From: Bacteroidales bacterium
GTDB taxonomy: Bacteria > Bacteroidota > Bacteroidia > Bacteroidales > UBA10428
Assembly: GCA_016935615.1 (NCBI GenBank)
Contig: JAFGQO010000198.1
Coordinates: forward strand, 1 to 57,128
Reading direction: 5' to 3'
DNA length: 57,128 nucleotides
Positions within the stretch are counted from its first letter, which is position 1. Every line of letters begins with the position of its first letter. The notes beneath the pieces were generated by a model, which was given only the letters and a program-made list of their open reading frames with translations, had not been told where the DNA came from and did no database searches. Position numbers and translations under genes: made by a program. Shown here in pieces: positions 17,463-27,094 of the stretch.

Positions 17463-19679
17463 ATGGCTGACTCAAACACCACAAAAAGCTTTGGTACAGC
17501 GCCGGTTTTTTTTACGGCCATATCCACCATATTGGGGGCTATTCTTTTTCTCCGTTTTGGATATTCGGTTGGTACCCTGGGATTCATCGGTACCCTTGGA
17601 ATTATTTTTTTAGGCAATATGGTTACCATTCCCACTGCCCTTGCTATATCTGAACTCGCAACAAATCAACGAGTTGAGGGTGGGGGTGAATATTTTATCA
17701 TCAGCAGATCCTTTGGTCTGAATATAGGAGCAACAATTGGTATTGCTCTTTACTTATCACAGGCAATAAGTGTCGCATTTTATATCATTGCATTCACTGA
17801 AGCCTTTTCTCCCTTGTTGGATAAACTTCCTATTGATGAAGCATGGGCCCGTCGGATTGTGAGTATTCCCAGTATGCTTATACTGGCCTATATCATGCTT
17901 AAGAGAGGTGCTAATATGGGTGTTAAAACCCTGTATATAGTTGTTGCATTGTTAGCAGCCAGTTTGGTTTTGTTTTTTCTTGGAAAAACGGATTACAGCC
18001 AGGTATTTGAAAGCAATTTGCTTTCTATCAGGGCCGGGAATATCAATTCTTCATTCTTTATAGTTTTTGCTATTATTTTTCCGGCTTTCACCGGAATGAC
18101 TGCCGGTGTAGGACTTTCAGGCGATCTTAAAAATCCAAGCAAATCAATACCCCTGGGAACAACACTGGCGACAGTATTGGGAATGATCATTTATTGTTTC
18201 ATAGCGTATAAACTTGCTGTATCTGCTTCACCTGATGACCTTATAAATGATCAATTGATTATGAGTAAGATTGCAGTGTTCGGTCCGGTTATTATTCCGA
18301 TCGGACTGGCAGCTTCAACCATTTCATCAGCTATTGGTTCCATTATGGTAGCTCCCCGCACATTGCAGGCATTGGCAATTGATGATTCATTACCGCTCAG
18401 GGGATTAAATAAAATCATGGCCAGGGGAAAAGGTTCGACAAATGAGCCATTTAATGCAACTTTCTTCACAAGTTTAATTGCTTTTGTTTTTGTATTTATC
18501 GGTGGTGTTGACTTTGTTGCGCAAATTATTTCTATGTTTTTTATGGTTACATATGGTTCGATTTGTTTGATTTCTTTTTTGTACCATTTTGGTGCAGATC
18601 CATCCTACCGACCGGTCTTCAAATCAAGATGGTATTTGTCTTTAATTGGATTCTTGTGTTGTACGTGGTTAATGTTTAAAATGCAACCATATTATGCCAT
18701 GATGGCATTTGTAGTAATGATTATTCTCTATCTGATCGTCAGCTTTTTTCATAAAGACAGAGGGGGGATGGCCGCTATTTTTCAGGGAGCAATTTTTCAG
18801 CTTAGCCGCAATATTCAGGTCTATATGCAAAAAAAGAAAAAAGACAGTGGTTCGGAACGATGGAGACCATCAGTAGTGTGTATCTCACGAAGGACATTTG
18901 AAAATGATAAAGCATTGCAATTGCTGGGATGGATATCTGATAAATATGGTTTTGGTACTTATATTCACCTGATTGATGACTATTTTTCATCAGCAACAAA
19001 TAGGGAATCCTTAAAAATTCTGGAAAGGCTCATTGAGATTTCCGGATATGATCACAATGCCTATATGGATACCCTGATATCTCCTTCATATACTTCGGCT
19101 ATTGCTCAGACTGTTCAATTGCCGGGAGTATCGGGAATGGCAAACAATATGATCCTGTTTGAATTTGACAAGGATGAAAACAAGGGTATACAGGAAATAA
19201 TTGAAAATGTAGCACTGGCAAAAGCCGCAAAACTCGATGTTTGTGTTTTAGCTTCATCACAGCGTAAAATAATTTTCAAACAAGGCATACACGTATGGAT
19301 AAGAAGTATTGATTTTGAGAATTCCAATCTTATGATACTGCTTAGTTACATTATCCTGGGGCATCCTGACTGGAAGAAAGGGAAAATAAAGATATTTGAA
19401 ATAACCAAAGACGAGGAGGTTGAAAAAGTTAAGGAAAAGCTTACGGATCTTTTACAAAGCGGGCGCCTTCCGATATCCCCAAAGAACATTGAAATCATTG
19501 AAATGGGAGAACATGATAATCATAAGCATATTATCTCCGAAAGATCAAAAGATGCCGGTCTCACAGTCATAGGATTCAGAGAAGAAGCATTAAAACATGA
19601 TAAAAATGTTTTTTCAGAATATGATGAACTGGGTGATATCTTATTTGTCAATGCATCGCAACTTCGGGAAATCAATTGA
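17463..19679 (+). CDS. SLC12-like APC-superfamily cation-chloride/amino-acid transporter
   Basis: A 738-residue integral membrane transporter with 12 predicted helices in residues 10-440 and a cytosolic C-terminal domain of about 280 residues. The first helices read 'ISTILGAILFLRFGYSVG' and 'VEGGGEYFIISRSFG', typical of the SLC12 cation-chloride cotransporter branch of the APC superfamily. The C-terminal domain resembles the SLC12 C-terminus in length and USP-like alternation. The transported ions cannot be read from sequence. It begins a plus-strand unit with zwf and pgl (27-bp gap to zwf), but a metabolic link is not obvious. Confidence 0.85.
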   Translation: MADSNTTKSFGTAPVFFTAISTILGAILFLRFGYSVGTLGFIGTLGIIFLGNMVTIPTALAISELATNQRVEGGGEYFIISRSFGLNIGATIGIALYLSQAISVAFYIIAFTEAFSPLLDKLPIDEAWARRIVSIPSMLILAYIMLKRGANMGVKTLYIVVALLAASLVLFFLGKTDYSQVFESNLLSIRAGNINSSFFIVFAIIFPAFTGMTAGVGLSGDLKNPSKSIPLGTTLATVLGMIIYCFIAYKLAVSASPDDLINDQLIMSKIAVFGPVIIPIGLAASTISSAIGSIMVAPRTLQALAIDDSLPLRGLNKIMARGKGSTNEPFNATFFTSLIAFVFVFIGGVDFVAQIISMFFMVTYGSICLISFLYHFGADPSYRPVFKSRWYLSLIGFLCCTWLMFKMQPYYAMMAFVVMIILYLIVSFFHKDRGGMAAIFQGAIFQLSRNIQVYMQKKKKDSGSERWRPSVVCISRRTFENDKALQLLGWISDKYGFGTYIHLIDDYFSSATNRESLKILERLIEISGYDHNAYMDTLISPSYTSAIAQTVQLPGVSGMANNMILFEFDKDENKGIQEIIENVALAKAAKLDVCVLASSQRKIIFKQGIHVWIRSIDFENSNLMILLSYIILGHPDWKKGKIKIFEITKDEEVEKVKEKLTDLLQSGRLPISPKNIEIIEMGEHDNHKHIISERSKDAGLTVIGFREEALKHDKNVFSEYDELGDILFVNASQLREIN

Positions 19680-19706
19680 ACATACATTTTACATAAGTAT
19701 TCTTAC

Positions 19707-21239
19707 ATGATAAAACCAGCTGAGCATATTTTAGTGATTTTCGGAGCATCGGGCGATCTGACCAAAAGAAAGCTTCTGCCCGCATTGTTTGAATTGTATT
19801 ATCAAAAATTATTGCCCGATACTTATTCAGTATTAGGAGTTGGAAGAACTACCCTTGATGATTCATCATTCCGTGAAAGAATGCATGAAGAACTGCCTCA
19901 ACATATTGCAAAAGAACAACATAACCGTAATCTGCTGAAAAGTTTTATTCACAAGTTGCATTATATTTCCTTGAATACTTCTGTTGTAAAAGATTATCAA
20001 AAATTGATCGATAAACTAATAATTCTTTGCGGGGATTCAAATCAGACAAAGAATTATATTTTTTATCTTGCTACACCTCCTTCCTTATATACAACAATTA
20101 CTGAAGCTCTTGCATACTATGGTTTGAATAGTAACAGGAACAATGCATGGACAAGAATTATAATTGAAAAACCATTTGGATATGATCTTAAATCGGCAAA
20201 AGAATTGAATGGCAAGCTGTTACGATATTTTAATGAAGATCAGATATACCGAATTGATCATTTCCTGGGCAAGGAGACGGTTCAAAATGTTATGGTTACA
20301 CGATTTTCGAACGGAATTTTTGAACCCTTATGGAACAGAAATTATGTTCATCATGTAGAAATCACCTCGGCAGAAAGTATCGGAGTTGAGAACAGGGGGG
20401 GATATTATGAACGCAGTGGTGCATTAAGAGACATGGTTCAAAATCATTTGTTACAGATCGCTGCTCTTATTGCAATGGAGCCTCCGTCGGTTAATAATCC
20501 TACTGCTATACGAAATGAGACATTAAAAGTATTCCAGTCATTTAAACCTTTAAACAGAAGTGATATAGAAGATCAAATTATCAGGGGACAATACACATCT
20601 TCAACCTTTCGTGGCAATAAAATGAAAGGCTATCGCGATGAAAAGGGAGTTGGTCTCGAATCGAGGACAGAAACCTATGTTGCCATCAAAATTTATATTG
20701 ACAATTGGAGATGGGGAGGAGTACCTTTTTATATACGAACCGGTAAAAGACTTCCTACCCGTGTTACTGAAGCGGTAATTCATTTTAAACCAACCCCACA
20801 CAAATTGTTTTGTTTTGATGAAATGCAGATGAACAGAGACAACCAACTGATTATCCGCATTCAACCTGATGAAGGTCTGCTGTTAAAGTTTGGCATGAAA
20901 GTCCCGGGTACAGGATTTAGGGTGCAGGAGGTGAATATGGATTTTCATTATTCCGACCTGGGCGATGTCAAAGTGCCTGAGGCTTATCAGCGTCTGTTGC
21001 TTGATTGTATGAATGGAGATGCAACACTTTTTACACGTGGCGATGCCGTTGAAGAAGCATGGAGGTTTATAGATCCCATTCTTGAATATTGGAAATCAAA
21101 TAGTAAAAATATCCTGCATGGTTATCCTGCAGGGACCTGGGGGCCAAAGGCAGCTGAAGAGCTTATTGAAGGGAAATATTTAACCTGGAGATATCCTTGT
21201 AAAAATTTAACAAATGATGGAATATTCTGCGAACTTTAA
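19707..21239 (+). CDS. zwf: Glucose-6-phosphate 1-dehydrogenase
   Basis: This cytosolic enzyme oxidises glucose 6-phosphate to 6-phosphogluconolactone with NAD(P)+, opening the oxidative pentose phosphate pathway. At 510 residues it is full length. The nucleotide-binding GASGDLTKRK is at residues 13-22, the active-site RIDHFLGKE at 182-190, and the substrate/dimer region 'RTGKRLPTRVTEAVIHFKP' near 340. It is followed 15 bp later by pgl, the next enzyme of the pathway. No 6-phosphogluconate dehydrogenase gene is nearby. Confidence 0.97.
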   Translation: MIKPAEHILVIFGASGDLTKRKLLPALFELYYQKLLPDTYSVLGVGRTTLDDSSFRERMHEELPQHIAKEQHNRNLLKSFIHKLHYISLNTSVVKDYQKLIDKLIILCGDSNQTKNYIFYLATPPSLYTTITEALAYYGLNSNRNNAWTRIIIEKPFGYDLKSAKELNGKLLRYFNEDQIYRIDHFLGKETVQNVMVTRFSNGIFEPLWNRNYVHHVEITSAESIGVENRGGYYERSGALRDMVQNHLLQIAALIAMEPPSVNNPTAIRNETLKVFQSFKPLNRSDIEDQIIRGQYTSSTFRGNKMKGYRDEKGVGLESRTETYVAIKIYIDNWRWGGVPFYIRTGKRLPTRVTEAVIHFKPTPHKLFCFDEMQMNRDNQLIIRIQPDEGLLLKFGMKVPGTGFRVQEVNMDFHYSDLGDVKVPEAYQRLLLDCMNGDATLFTRGDAVEEAWRFIDPILEYWKSNSKNILHGYPAGTWGPKAAEELIEGKYLTWRYPCKNLTNDGIFCEL

Positions 21240-21254
21240 TAACTTGCTTTGCCA

Positions 21255-21992
21255 ATGAAACCTGATATCAAAATTTTTACCAGGCCTGAAATAATGGCTG
21301 AGTCTCTGGCGGAAGAGTTTTATCGATATGTGAATGAGCGCTTGATCACCAGAAACAAGTTGAACATTGCATTATCCGGAGGAAATACTCCCGTTTTATT
21401 TTTCAAATACCTCTGCGAATTTGATCAGCAAAAGGCGAATAAAATGGACTGGAGAAAAATCCATTTTTTTTGGGGAGATGAAAGATGTGTTCCTTCTGAT
21501 CATGAGGATAGCAATTATGGTACTGCCAGGGATGTTTTATTCAGCAAAATAAATATACCGGAATCTAATATCCATCCTATAGAAGGCGAGAATGATCCTG
21601 AAGAAGAAGCGATACGATATTCAGGTCTTCTCCAAAAACATGTTGAGAACAAAAGTGGAATACCTGTTTTCGATTGGATATTTCTTGGATTAGGAGAAGA
21701 TGGACATACCGGATCTATTTTCCCAAATCAGTTAGCACTGATCAATTCCAGGAAATTATGTGAAGTAGGAATCCATCCTGATACAGGTCAAAAACGGATC
21801 ACCTTTACGGGAACGGTATTCAATATGGCAAAGCGAATCACTTTTCTGGCAACAGGTTCAAACAAGCAGGAAGTAGTTAAACAAATCATTAACAGGGAAG
21901 CTACTTCAAAGAATTATCCGGCAGCAAAAATTCAACCGCAGAACGGGATGATAGACTGGTATCTTGATGCTGAAGCCGCAGAATATATTTAG
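21255..21992 (+). CDS. pgl: 6-phosphogluconolactonase
   Basis: It hydrolyses 6-phosphogluconolactone, the product of the adjacent zwf. The 245-residue protein has the NagB/SOL family fold: 'LNIALSGGNTPVLFF' near residue 40 (phosphate loop), 'WGDERCVPSDHEDSNYG' and 'FLGLGEDGHTGSIFP' with the catalytic His. The ATG at 21255 is taken as the start; a TTG two codons earlier is also in frame. It is co-transcribed with zwf. Confidence 0.94.
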   Translation: MKPDIKIFTRPEIMAESLAEEFYRYVNERLITRNKLNIALSGGNTPVLFFKYLCEFDQQKANKMDWRKIHFFWGDERCVPSDHEDSNYGTARDVLFSKINIPESNIHPIEGENDPEEEAIRYSGLLQKHVENKSGIPVFDWIFLGLGEDGHTGSIFPNQLALINSRKLCEVGIHPDTGQKRITFTGTVFNMAKRITFLATGSNKQEVVKQIINREATSKNYPAAKIQPQNGMIDWYLDAEAAEYI

Positions 21993-22305
21993 TTTTTTGG
22001 AAGTTATCATAACCTCGATATAAGTAGCAGATTGAATTATGAACCTGCAATGTTATTCAGAGGATTTGACATTGTATGCGACAAAACCACAGGTGCATTT
22101 TAACCTGCCCTATTTGTAAATTCACAGTTTGATCTGTGGCAAAGCAGGTGATCCCGATTTAGTAATACTTATTTTTTGAAAAATTAGTGTAAATTAATCG
22201 TAAACAGTTCGATAAATGAAAATTAAGGATTCATGGGATTAATAGATAGATAATACATGCTACATTATCTGAAATAATAATTATTTCAAGTAGTTATAAA
22301 TTATA

Positions 22306-22352
22306 TCGAACTCACGTTAAATAATCTATTGTGAGTTATGTTTCGAACTCAC
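22306..22352. repeat. AACTCAC/GTGAGTT palindromic repeat cluster
   Basis: Three copies of the AACTCAC word in alternating orientation occur within 47 bp. The first, TCGAACTCACGTTAA (22306-22320), has an exact inverted twin at 56992-57006. The second and third form a 7-bp inverted repeat around ATGTTTCG. Such a dispersed palindrome may be a REP-like or regulator-binding element. Confidence 0.5.
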
Positions 22353-22522
22353 AGGATCATATCAGATCCTTTTTGTTCAATTGATTCAGGAATCAGATAT
22401 TTTTTCTATTCCGGAAATACTCAATAGCTCTCAATTGTAAACAAAAAATACATGTTTATATCTCAAAACATAGAATTGATCAAATACAAGTTCAGATTTT
22501 CGCATTATTGTAATACAGCTTC

Positions 22523-22530
22523 TAAATTTG
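22523..22530 (+). promoter_or_regulatory. Candidate -7 promoter element of the receiver-protein gene
   Basis: TAAATTTG matches the Bacteroidota -7 consensus TAnnTTTG. It would place the transcript start near 22537, downstream of the first possible GTG start (22535) and upstream of the GTG at 22556, supporting the latter. No good -33 TTG lies at the ideal distance. Confidence 0.35.
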
Positions 22531-22555
22531 TATAGTGTTCCATGTTCTGAGAAAA

Positions 22556-23041
22556 GTGAAAAACCCAACGAATCCACTGATTTATATTGTTGATCAGAAT
22601 GCTGGTTACAGAAAAATACTATATGCATGTTTTCATGCTCTGAATTATACCAATCTGCAAACTTTCGAAACCTGCGAAGCATGTAATGAATCGAATGAGA
22701 TCCCCGATATCATTATTCTTGATCATTCAATGAAAGAATATCATATCTCAGGTCTGGATTTTTTAGTCAGTAAGAGAAGCAAATATTCAAACACACATTT
22801 TCTTTTCTTCTCATCAGATGCCAGTATCGATGTTGCAGTAAGGTCAATAAAATGGGGGGCGAGTGACTATTTTATCAAAAGCAAAAAAGGACTTGAACAA
22901 CTGATTCACAGAATGGATACATTAATAAAATCATACAGAACAATTCGAAGAAAGAAAATTGTATACAATGCTGCGGTAGTATCGTTAGGAATGTTCAGTC
23001 TGATTTTTGTGATCGCAATACTTATTTATAATACTCTATAA
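22556..23041 (+). CDS. Receiver-domain protein with C-terminal membrane helix
   Basis: A response-regulator receiver fold (about residues 5-125): 'PLIYIVDQNAGYR' start with the acidic pocket Asp, phospho-acceptor Asp in 'IIILDHSMKEY', the Ser/Thr switch in 'FFSSDAS' and the conserved Lys in 'DYFIKSKKG'. There is no DNA-binding or enzymatic output domain. Instead a basic linker ('RTIRRKK') leads to one hydrophobic helix at the very C-terminus, so the domain is tethered to the inner membrane on the cytosolic side. Two GTG starts are possible (22535 and 22556); the second fits the family N-terminus and the promoter. No histidine kinase is adjacent. Confidence 0.8.
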   Translation: MKNPTNPLIYIVDQNAGYRKILYACFHALNYTNLQTFETCEACNESNEIPDIIILDHSMKEYHISGLDFLVSKRSKYSNTHFLFFSSDASIDVAVRSIKWGASDYFIKSKKGLEQLIHRMDTLIKSYRTIRRKKIVYNAAVVSLGMFSLIFVIAILIYNTL

Positions 23042-23055
23042 TAACCGGAGTAACA

Positions 23056-25014
23056 CTATTCTCCTTCAATTATTTTTCTTTTAATATCTATATTCTCTGT
23101 GTATTTTACTACACTTATGCTTAGGTTTTCATTGTATCCGAAAATCCTGTTTCTTCTGAATGAATATCCGGAAAGAAGAAGAACGGGATGGTAAAAACCC
23201 GCGCAATCGCATGCTGATTCGGAATAATTTTTTCTCAAAGGAATGAAATACATACCGAGATCATATCCCAGGAAAGTATAGTTAATACCGGTACCCTTTG
23301 ATGTGGTCATGAAGGGTTCGTATTTAAGAGTTGACCTGCATTTTTTAACAAATGATTTTACCAGTGGATCGGAATAATCAATATAAAAAGGTGAGTAAAG
23401 AGTAACACTCAGATCATGAAAATGATCAATACGAATGCTCCTGAATTTTTGCCAGGCCGGCAATCCAAATACCTTTGTTTTATATAATTTGTGAAGAAAA
23501 TGAACTTTGGTAAGAATATCACTTACTTCAGGTTCATAAGAAGATGCAACTATTATAATATTTTCAATACTATCGGATAAATATTTATTCAGGTTGGCTT
23601 GTAATGAATCATTTATTAATACTTCATGAAATAGCAATGTATCCTGATCAGGTATATCATGCAATTTCTTCAGAAGTGTGGTCTTCAGTTGTTCAGACTC
23701 ATTTTGTCCGAAAAGTTTTCTCTTATAAATATAAAGTATATTCTTTTTGTGGTATTGAGCTATGTATTCCGACCATATTTCCAATTCATTCTGATGTGAA
23801 GGAATTACCTGAAAAAGATTTGGATTATGCCTGAGGGTAGAATCATCTTTCATGAGTGGGGGAATGAACGGGATTTTTTTCTCGGTTGAAAATTTATTCA
23901 TTAATGCAATATTCTCACGCAGGAAAGGTCCGATAATCAGATCAGGTTGCACTATTTCCAGATCATCCAGTATCTTTTTCAATTGATTTGTATCTGCTTC
24001 CGTATCATATACAAAAAGGTTGATGTCAATCTCTCTTTTTTTCAGGCTGTCAATTGCAAGCAGCAGTCCTTCATACAATTCAACGGCAACCCGACCTCTG
24101 AAGCCATTTTGTTTTTTATGAATTTCCTCTGAATCGATAGTATCCTGCTCTGCACTTATTTCTATACTGTAACGTTCGTCGGCAAAAAATGGCAAAGTAA
24201 GAGCAACCTTTACAGGAGTTCTCATTTTATATGATGAGAAAATCGAATCACATTGATGTTGAGTGATTTTTGCCAGACCGGTAACCAAAAACATAGAATC
24301 GGAAGATGTATCAAAATCAGTGGCATAATAATAGTCCTTTGGTGGAATAGTAATTACCTGTCCGGGTTTTAATCCCCACCTCAGACTTTCGTTTGCATTG
24401 ATCAGAGAAGAAACGGATACTCCATAATCTATGGCAATACGATACAAAGTATCTCCTTGCTGAACAGTATAATATACTGGTTCTTCCTGCTTTTCTGATC
24501 CCTCAGTTATTTGTGGTTTTAAAAGATGTTCCCTGGGAATTTTAAGTATTTGATCCGTGGAAATTGAGTTTTCACTTCCCGGGTTATATTTATAAATTGC
24601 AGCCAAAGGAATGTTGTATTTCTTATGAATAGAAAATGTTGTCTCTCCTGACTGCACTTTGTGGAAGATGAAATCCTCATTTTCTTTGACAGAATAAAGC
24701 GAAATAATTTTCTCAATGGATTTTGATTCTGATGTTTCAGGTATTCTTAAGATCTGTCCTATGGCAAGAGGATCTAATATTGCCGATGGATTTGCTTTTC
24801 GGATGTCCTCTATAGTTACCTGATAAGTTTTGCAAATGGAATAGAGTGTATTTCCTTGAGCCACTTTGTGTATAAAATAAATTTTTCCCTGGTATACTAT
24901 TTTTTGATCCGATTTAATGATGACAGGAGATTCATTTTGAGCAGTTGAAGTGTTTGATAAAAAAGAAATAACTCCAATCAGAATTAGTATTGTGACGTTG
25001 AGGTTTTTAATCAT
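23056..25014 (-). CDS. LysM-repeat protein fused to a periplasmic-binding-protein-like domain
   Basis: A 652-residue exported protein with a signal peptide (1-25). Three LysM domains follow at about 45-92, 114-160 and 180-225 (for example 'YTVQQGDTLYRIAIDYGVSVSSLINAN'), which bind peptidoglycan. The C-terminal two thirds (about 260-652) read as a type-1 periplasmic binding fold, with 'VKVALTLPFF', 'DINLFVYDTEAD', 'DLIIGPFLRENIALMNKFS' and 'IPFIPPLM'. Such fusions are found in Bacteroidota and may recruit or sense cell-wall or amino-acid-like ligands. The gene is transcribed on its own, 61 bp downstream of purC. Confidence 0.88.
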   Translation of the reverse strand: MIKNLNVTILILIGVISFLSNTSTAQNESPVIIKSDQKIVYQGKIYFIHKVAQGNTLYSICKTYQVTIEDIRKANPSAILDPLAIGQILRIPETSESKSIEKIISLYSVKENEDFIFHKVQSGETTFSIHKKYNIPLAAIYKYNPGSENSISTDQILKIPREHLLKPQITEGSEKQEEPVYYTVQQGDTLYRIAIDYGVSVSSLINANESLRWGLKPGQVITIPPKDYYYATDFDTSSDSMFLVTGLAKITQHQCDSIFSSYKMRTPVKVALTLPFFADERYSIEISAEQDTIDSEEIHKKQNGFRGRVAVELYEGLLLAIDSLKKREIDINLFVYDTEADTNQLKKILDDLEIVQPDLIIGPFLRENIALMNKFSTEKKIPFIPPLMKDDSTLRHNPNLFQVIPSHQNELEIWSEYIAQYHKKNILYIYKRKLFGQNESEQLKTTLLKKLHDIPDQDTLLFHEVLINDSLQANLNKYLSDSIENIIIVASSYEPEVSDILTKVHFLHKLYKTKVFGLPAWQKFRSIRIDHFHDLSVTLYSPFYIDYSDPLVKSFVKKCRSTLKYEPFMTTSKGTGINYTFLGYDLGMYFIPLRKNYSESACDCAGFYHPVLLLSGYSFRRNRIFGYNENLSISVVKYTENIDIKRKIIEGE

Positions 25015-25075
25015 TGGAAATCATGTAAAAGAATCATGTTAATACAACAGTTATGCTTATGATTTGCAGCAATTA

Positions 25076-26020
25076 TTATACTGTGGAAAGGAAAGAGTTT
25101 ATATTGTTTTCAATCCTCTTATTAAGGTCTTTGTTGTCTGCTTTATCAAAATCTTCACCGGTTATATTCTCATAAAGTTCAATATACCTTTCACTAACTT
25201 CGGTAACAAATTCGTCAGACATCTCCGGCATTTTCTGACCCTCTTTGCCTTGAAATCCTTTACTTATCAGCCATTGCCTTACGAATTCTTTCGACAATTG
25301 TTTTTGCTGTTCTCCGGCATTGAAACGATCCTGATAACCATCCAGATAAAAATAGCGTGATGAATCGGGAGTATGGATCTCATCAATCAGGTATATCATA
25401 TCGTCCTTTTTCCCGAATTCGTATTTGGTATCCACGAGTATTAGTCCCATCTGTTCCGCAATTTCAGTGCCTCTTTGGAACAGCTTATAAGTATATTCTT
25501 CAAGTTGTCTGAAATCTTCCTCCGAAACAAGTCCCTGGGATATAATTTCATCCCTTGATATGTCTTCATCGTGTCCTTCTTCCGCTTTTGTTGTTGGTGT
25601 AATAATTGGTTTTTCAAATTTTTGGTGTTCACGCATGTCTTCCGGTAATCGTATGCCACACAAATTTCTGCTTCCGTCACGGTATTGTCTCCACGCATGT
25701 CCTGTCAGATATGCCCTGATAACCATTTCTACTTTAAAAGGTTTGGCAAAATGACCAACTGTAACCATAGGATCAGGCGAAGCAATTTTCCAATTGGGAA
25801 CGATATCTGAGGTCGCATCCAGGAATTTTGACGCTATCTGATTCAGTACCTGACCTTTATAAGGGATTCCTCTTGGCAGTACAAAATCAAATGCAGAAAT
25901 ACGATCAGTAACTATCATTACCATATACTTATCGCTGATATTGTAAACATCGCGTACTTTGCCATAGTATATTCCTTTCTGATCTTTAAAGGAGAAATTG
26001 GTTTTTGTTAATGCATGCAT
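25076..26020 (-). CDS. purC: Phosphoribosylaminoimidazole-succinocarboxamide synthase
   Basis: The SAICAR synthetase of purine synthesis joins aspartate to CAIR using ATP. The 314-residue protein is of the longer type. It shows '[14 protein letters not shown]' at the N-terminus, '[26 protein letters not shown]', '[12 protein letters not shown]'-type motif ('[15 protein letters not shown]') and the catalytic '[11 protein letters not shown]' with '[13 protein letters not shown]'. It follows phoH by 5 bp, so the two form a transcript. Confidence 0.97.
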   Translation of the reverse strand: MHALTKTNFSFKDQKGIYYGKVRDVYNISDKYMVMIVTDRISAFDFVLPRGIPYKGQVLNQIASKFLDATSDIVPNWKIASPDPMVTVGHFAKPFKVEMVIRAYLTGHAWRQYRDGSRNLCGIRLPEDMREHQKFEKPIITPTTKAEEGHDEDISRDEIISQGLVSEEDFRQLEEYTYKLFQRGTEIAEQMGLILVDTKYEFGKKDDMIYLIDEIHTPDSSRYFYLDGYQDRFNAGEQQKQLSKEFVRQWLISKGFQGKEGQKMPEMSDEFVTEVSERYIELYENITGEDFDKADNKDLNKRIENNINSFLSTV

Positions 26021-26025
26021 AGTAA

Positions 26026-27000
26026 TCAGTTTATTTTTTTGTTTTTATTATTCTCATTTTTTGCAGTGCTATATGCTTCAATAATTTTTTTTACGAGATC
26101 ATGTCTAACCACATCACGCAAATCAAAATGAACAACACCTATGCCATGTATATTTTTTAAAATTTCCAATGCCCGTAAAATGCCGGAGCTTTGACTTTTT
26201 GGGAGATCTATCTGGGTTGTGTCCCCGGTAATTATAAACCTGGCGTTTTTCCCCATGCGTGTAAGAAACATCTTCATTTGGTTGATGGTCGTATTCTGTC
26301 CTTCATCCAGTATTACAAATGCATTGTCGAGAGTACGTCCACGCATATAAGCAAGTGGTGCAATTTCAATGGTTCCTTCCTCGATGTATGTAAGCAACCT
26401 CTTGGGAGGTATCATATCTCTGAGAGCATCATAGAGAGGTTGAAGGTAAGGATCGAGTTTTTCCTTCATATCTCCCGGAAGAAAGCCCAGGCTTTCTCCG
26501 GCTTCAACCGCCGGACGACAAAGAATAATTCTTCTTACTTCTTTATCCCTGAGAGCACGCACTGCCAGAGCAATCGCTGTGTAAGTTTTTCCTGTACCTG
26601 CAGGACCAAGTGCAAATAGCATATCATGCTTTTTGTATTCGTCAACCAGTTTTTGCTGATTTACAGATTTGGCTTTGATTTCCCTTCCATGATTTCCGTA
26701 TACCAATACATCTGTCTTTTCAAGTTTTTTAGCAATCCATGAGTCATCGTCCGCAGTGAGCAGATCTTCTACATCCTGCATTGTAAGTTTATTGTATTTA
26801 TGATAAAAAGCTATCAACAGGTCAAGCTTCTCTTCAAACAGATGAATTTCCCTTTCATCTCCAATTGCAATAACTTCATGTCCCCGGGCCACTACTCTTA
26901 ATTTCGGGAAACCTGATGCAAGTTTATTCAGAAGAATATTATTGACCCCATAGAGATTCACAGGATCAACACCTTCTAAATATATCGACTTTTCAATCAT
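26026..27000 (-). CDS. phoH: PhoH-family ATPase
   Basis: A 324-residue cytosolic P-loop ATPase. The N-terminal KH-like part (1-110) precedes GPAGTGKT at residues 132-139, '[32 protein letters not shown]', Walker B 'FVILDEGQN', and 'GDTTQIDLP'. PhoH/YbeZ proteins act in RNA metabolism, with YbeY-linked ribosome quality control in E. coli, rather than only in phosphate response. It is the first gene before purC. The upstream 94-bp divergent spacer is shared with the SAM hydroxide adenosyltransferase gene. Confidence 0.95.
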   Translation of the reverse strand: MIEKSIYLEGVDPVNLYGVNNILLNKLASGFPKLRVVARGHEVIAIGDEREIHLFEEKLDLLIAFYHKYNKLTMQDVEDLLTADDDSWIAKKLEKTDVLVYGNHGREIKAKSVNQQKLVDEYKKHDMLFALGPAGTGKTYTAIALAVRALRDKEVRRIILCRPAVEAGESLGFLPGDMKEKLDPYLQPLYDALRDMIPPKRLLTYIEEGTIEIAPLAYMRGRTLDNAFVILDEGQNTTINQMKMFLTRMGKNARFIITGDTTQIDLPKSQSSGILRALEILKNIHGIGVVHFDLRDVVRHDLVKKIIEAYSTAKNENNKNKKIN

Positions 27001-27094
27001 AAAAAATTTGACAATTATATGTACTTTTAAACCTTACAAAATAAACCTAATTTTTAAAGATATTCAATTTATTTGAACCTGTACATTCAGTTAA

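Larger units (their letters stand above)
21993..22555. other. Spacer with GTGAGTT palindromes
   Basis: This gene-free stretch of about 540 bp contains a CACAG/CTGTG hairpin (22123-22138) some 130 bp after pgl. It also has a cluster of GTGAGTT/AACTCAC words: TCGAACTCACGTTAA at 22306-22320, then a 7-bp dyad (22331-22337 with 22346-22352). The same 15-mer recurs inverted near the right end of the window. A Bacteroidota promoter-like element precedes the next gene. Confidence 0.5.
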
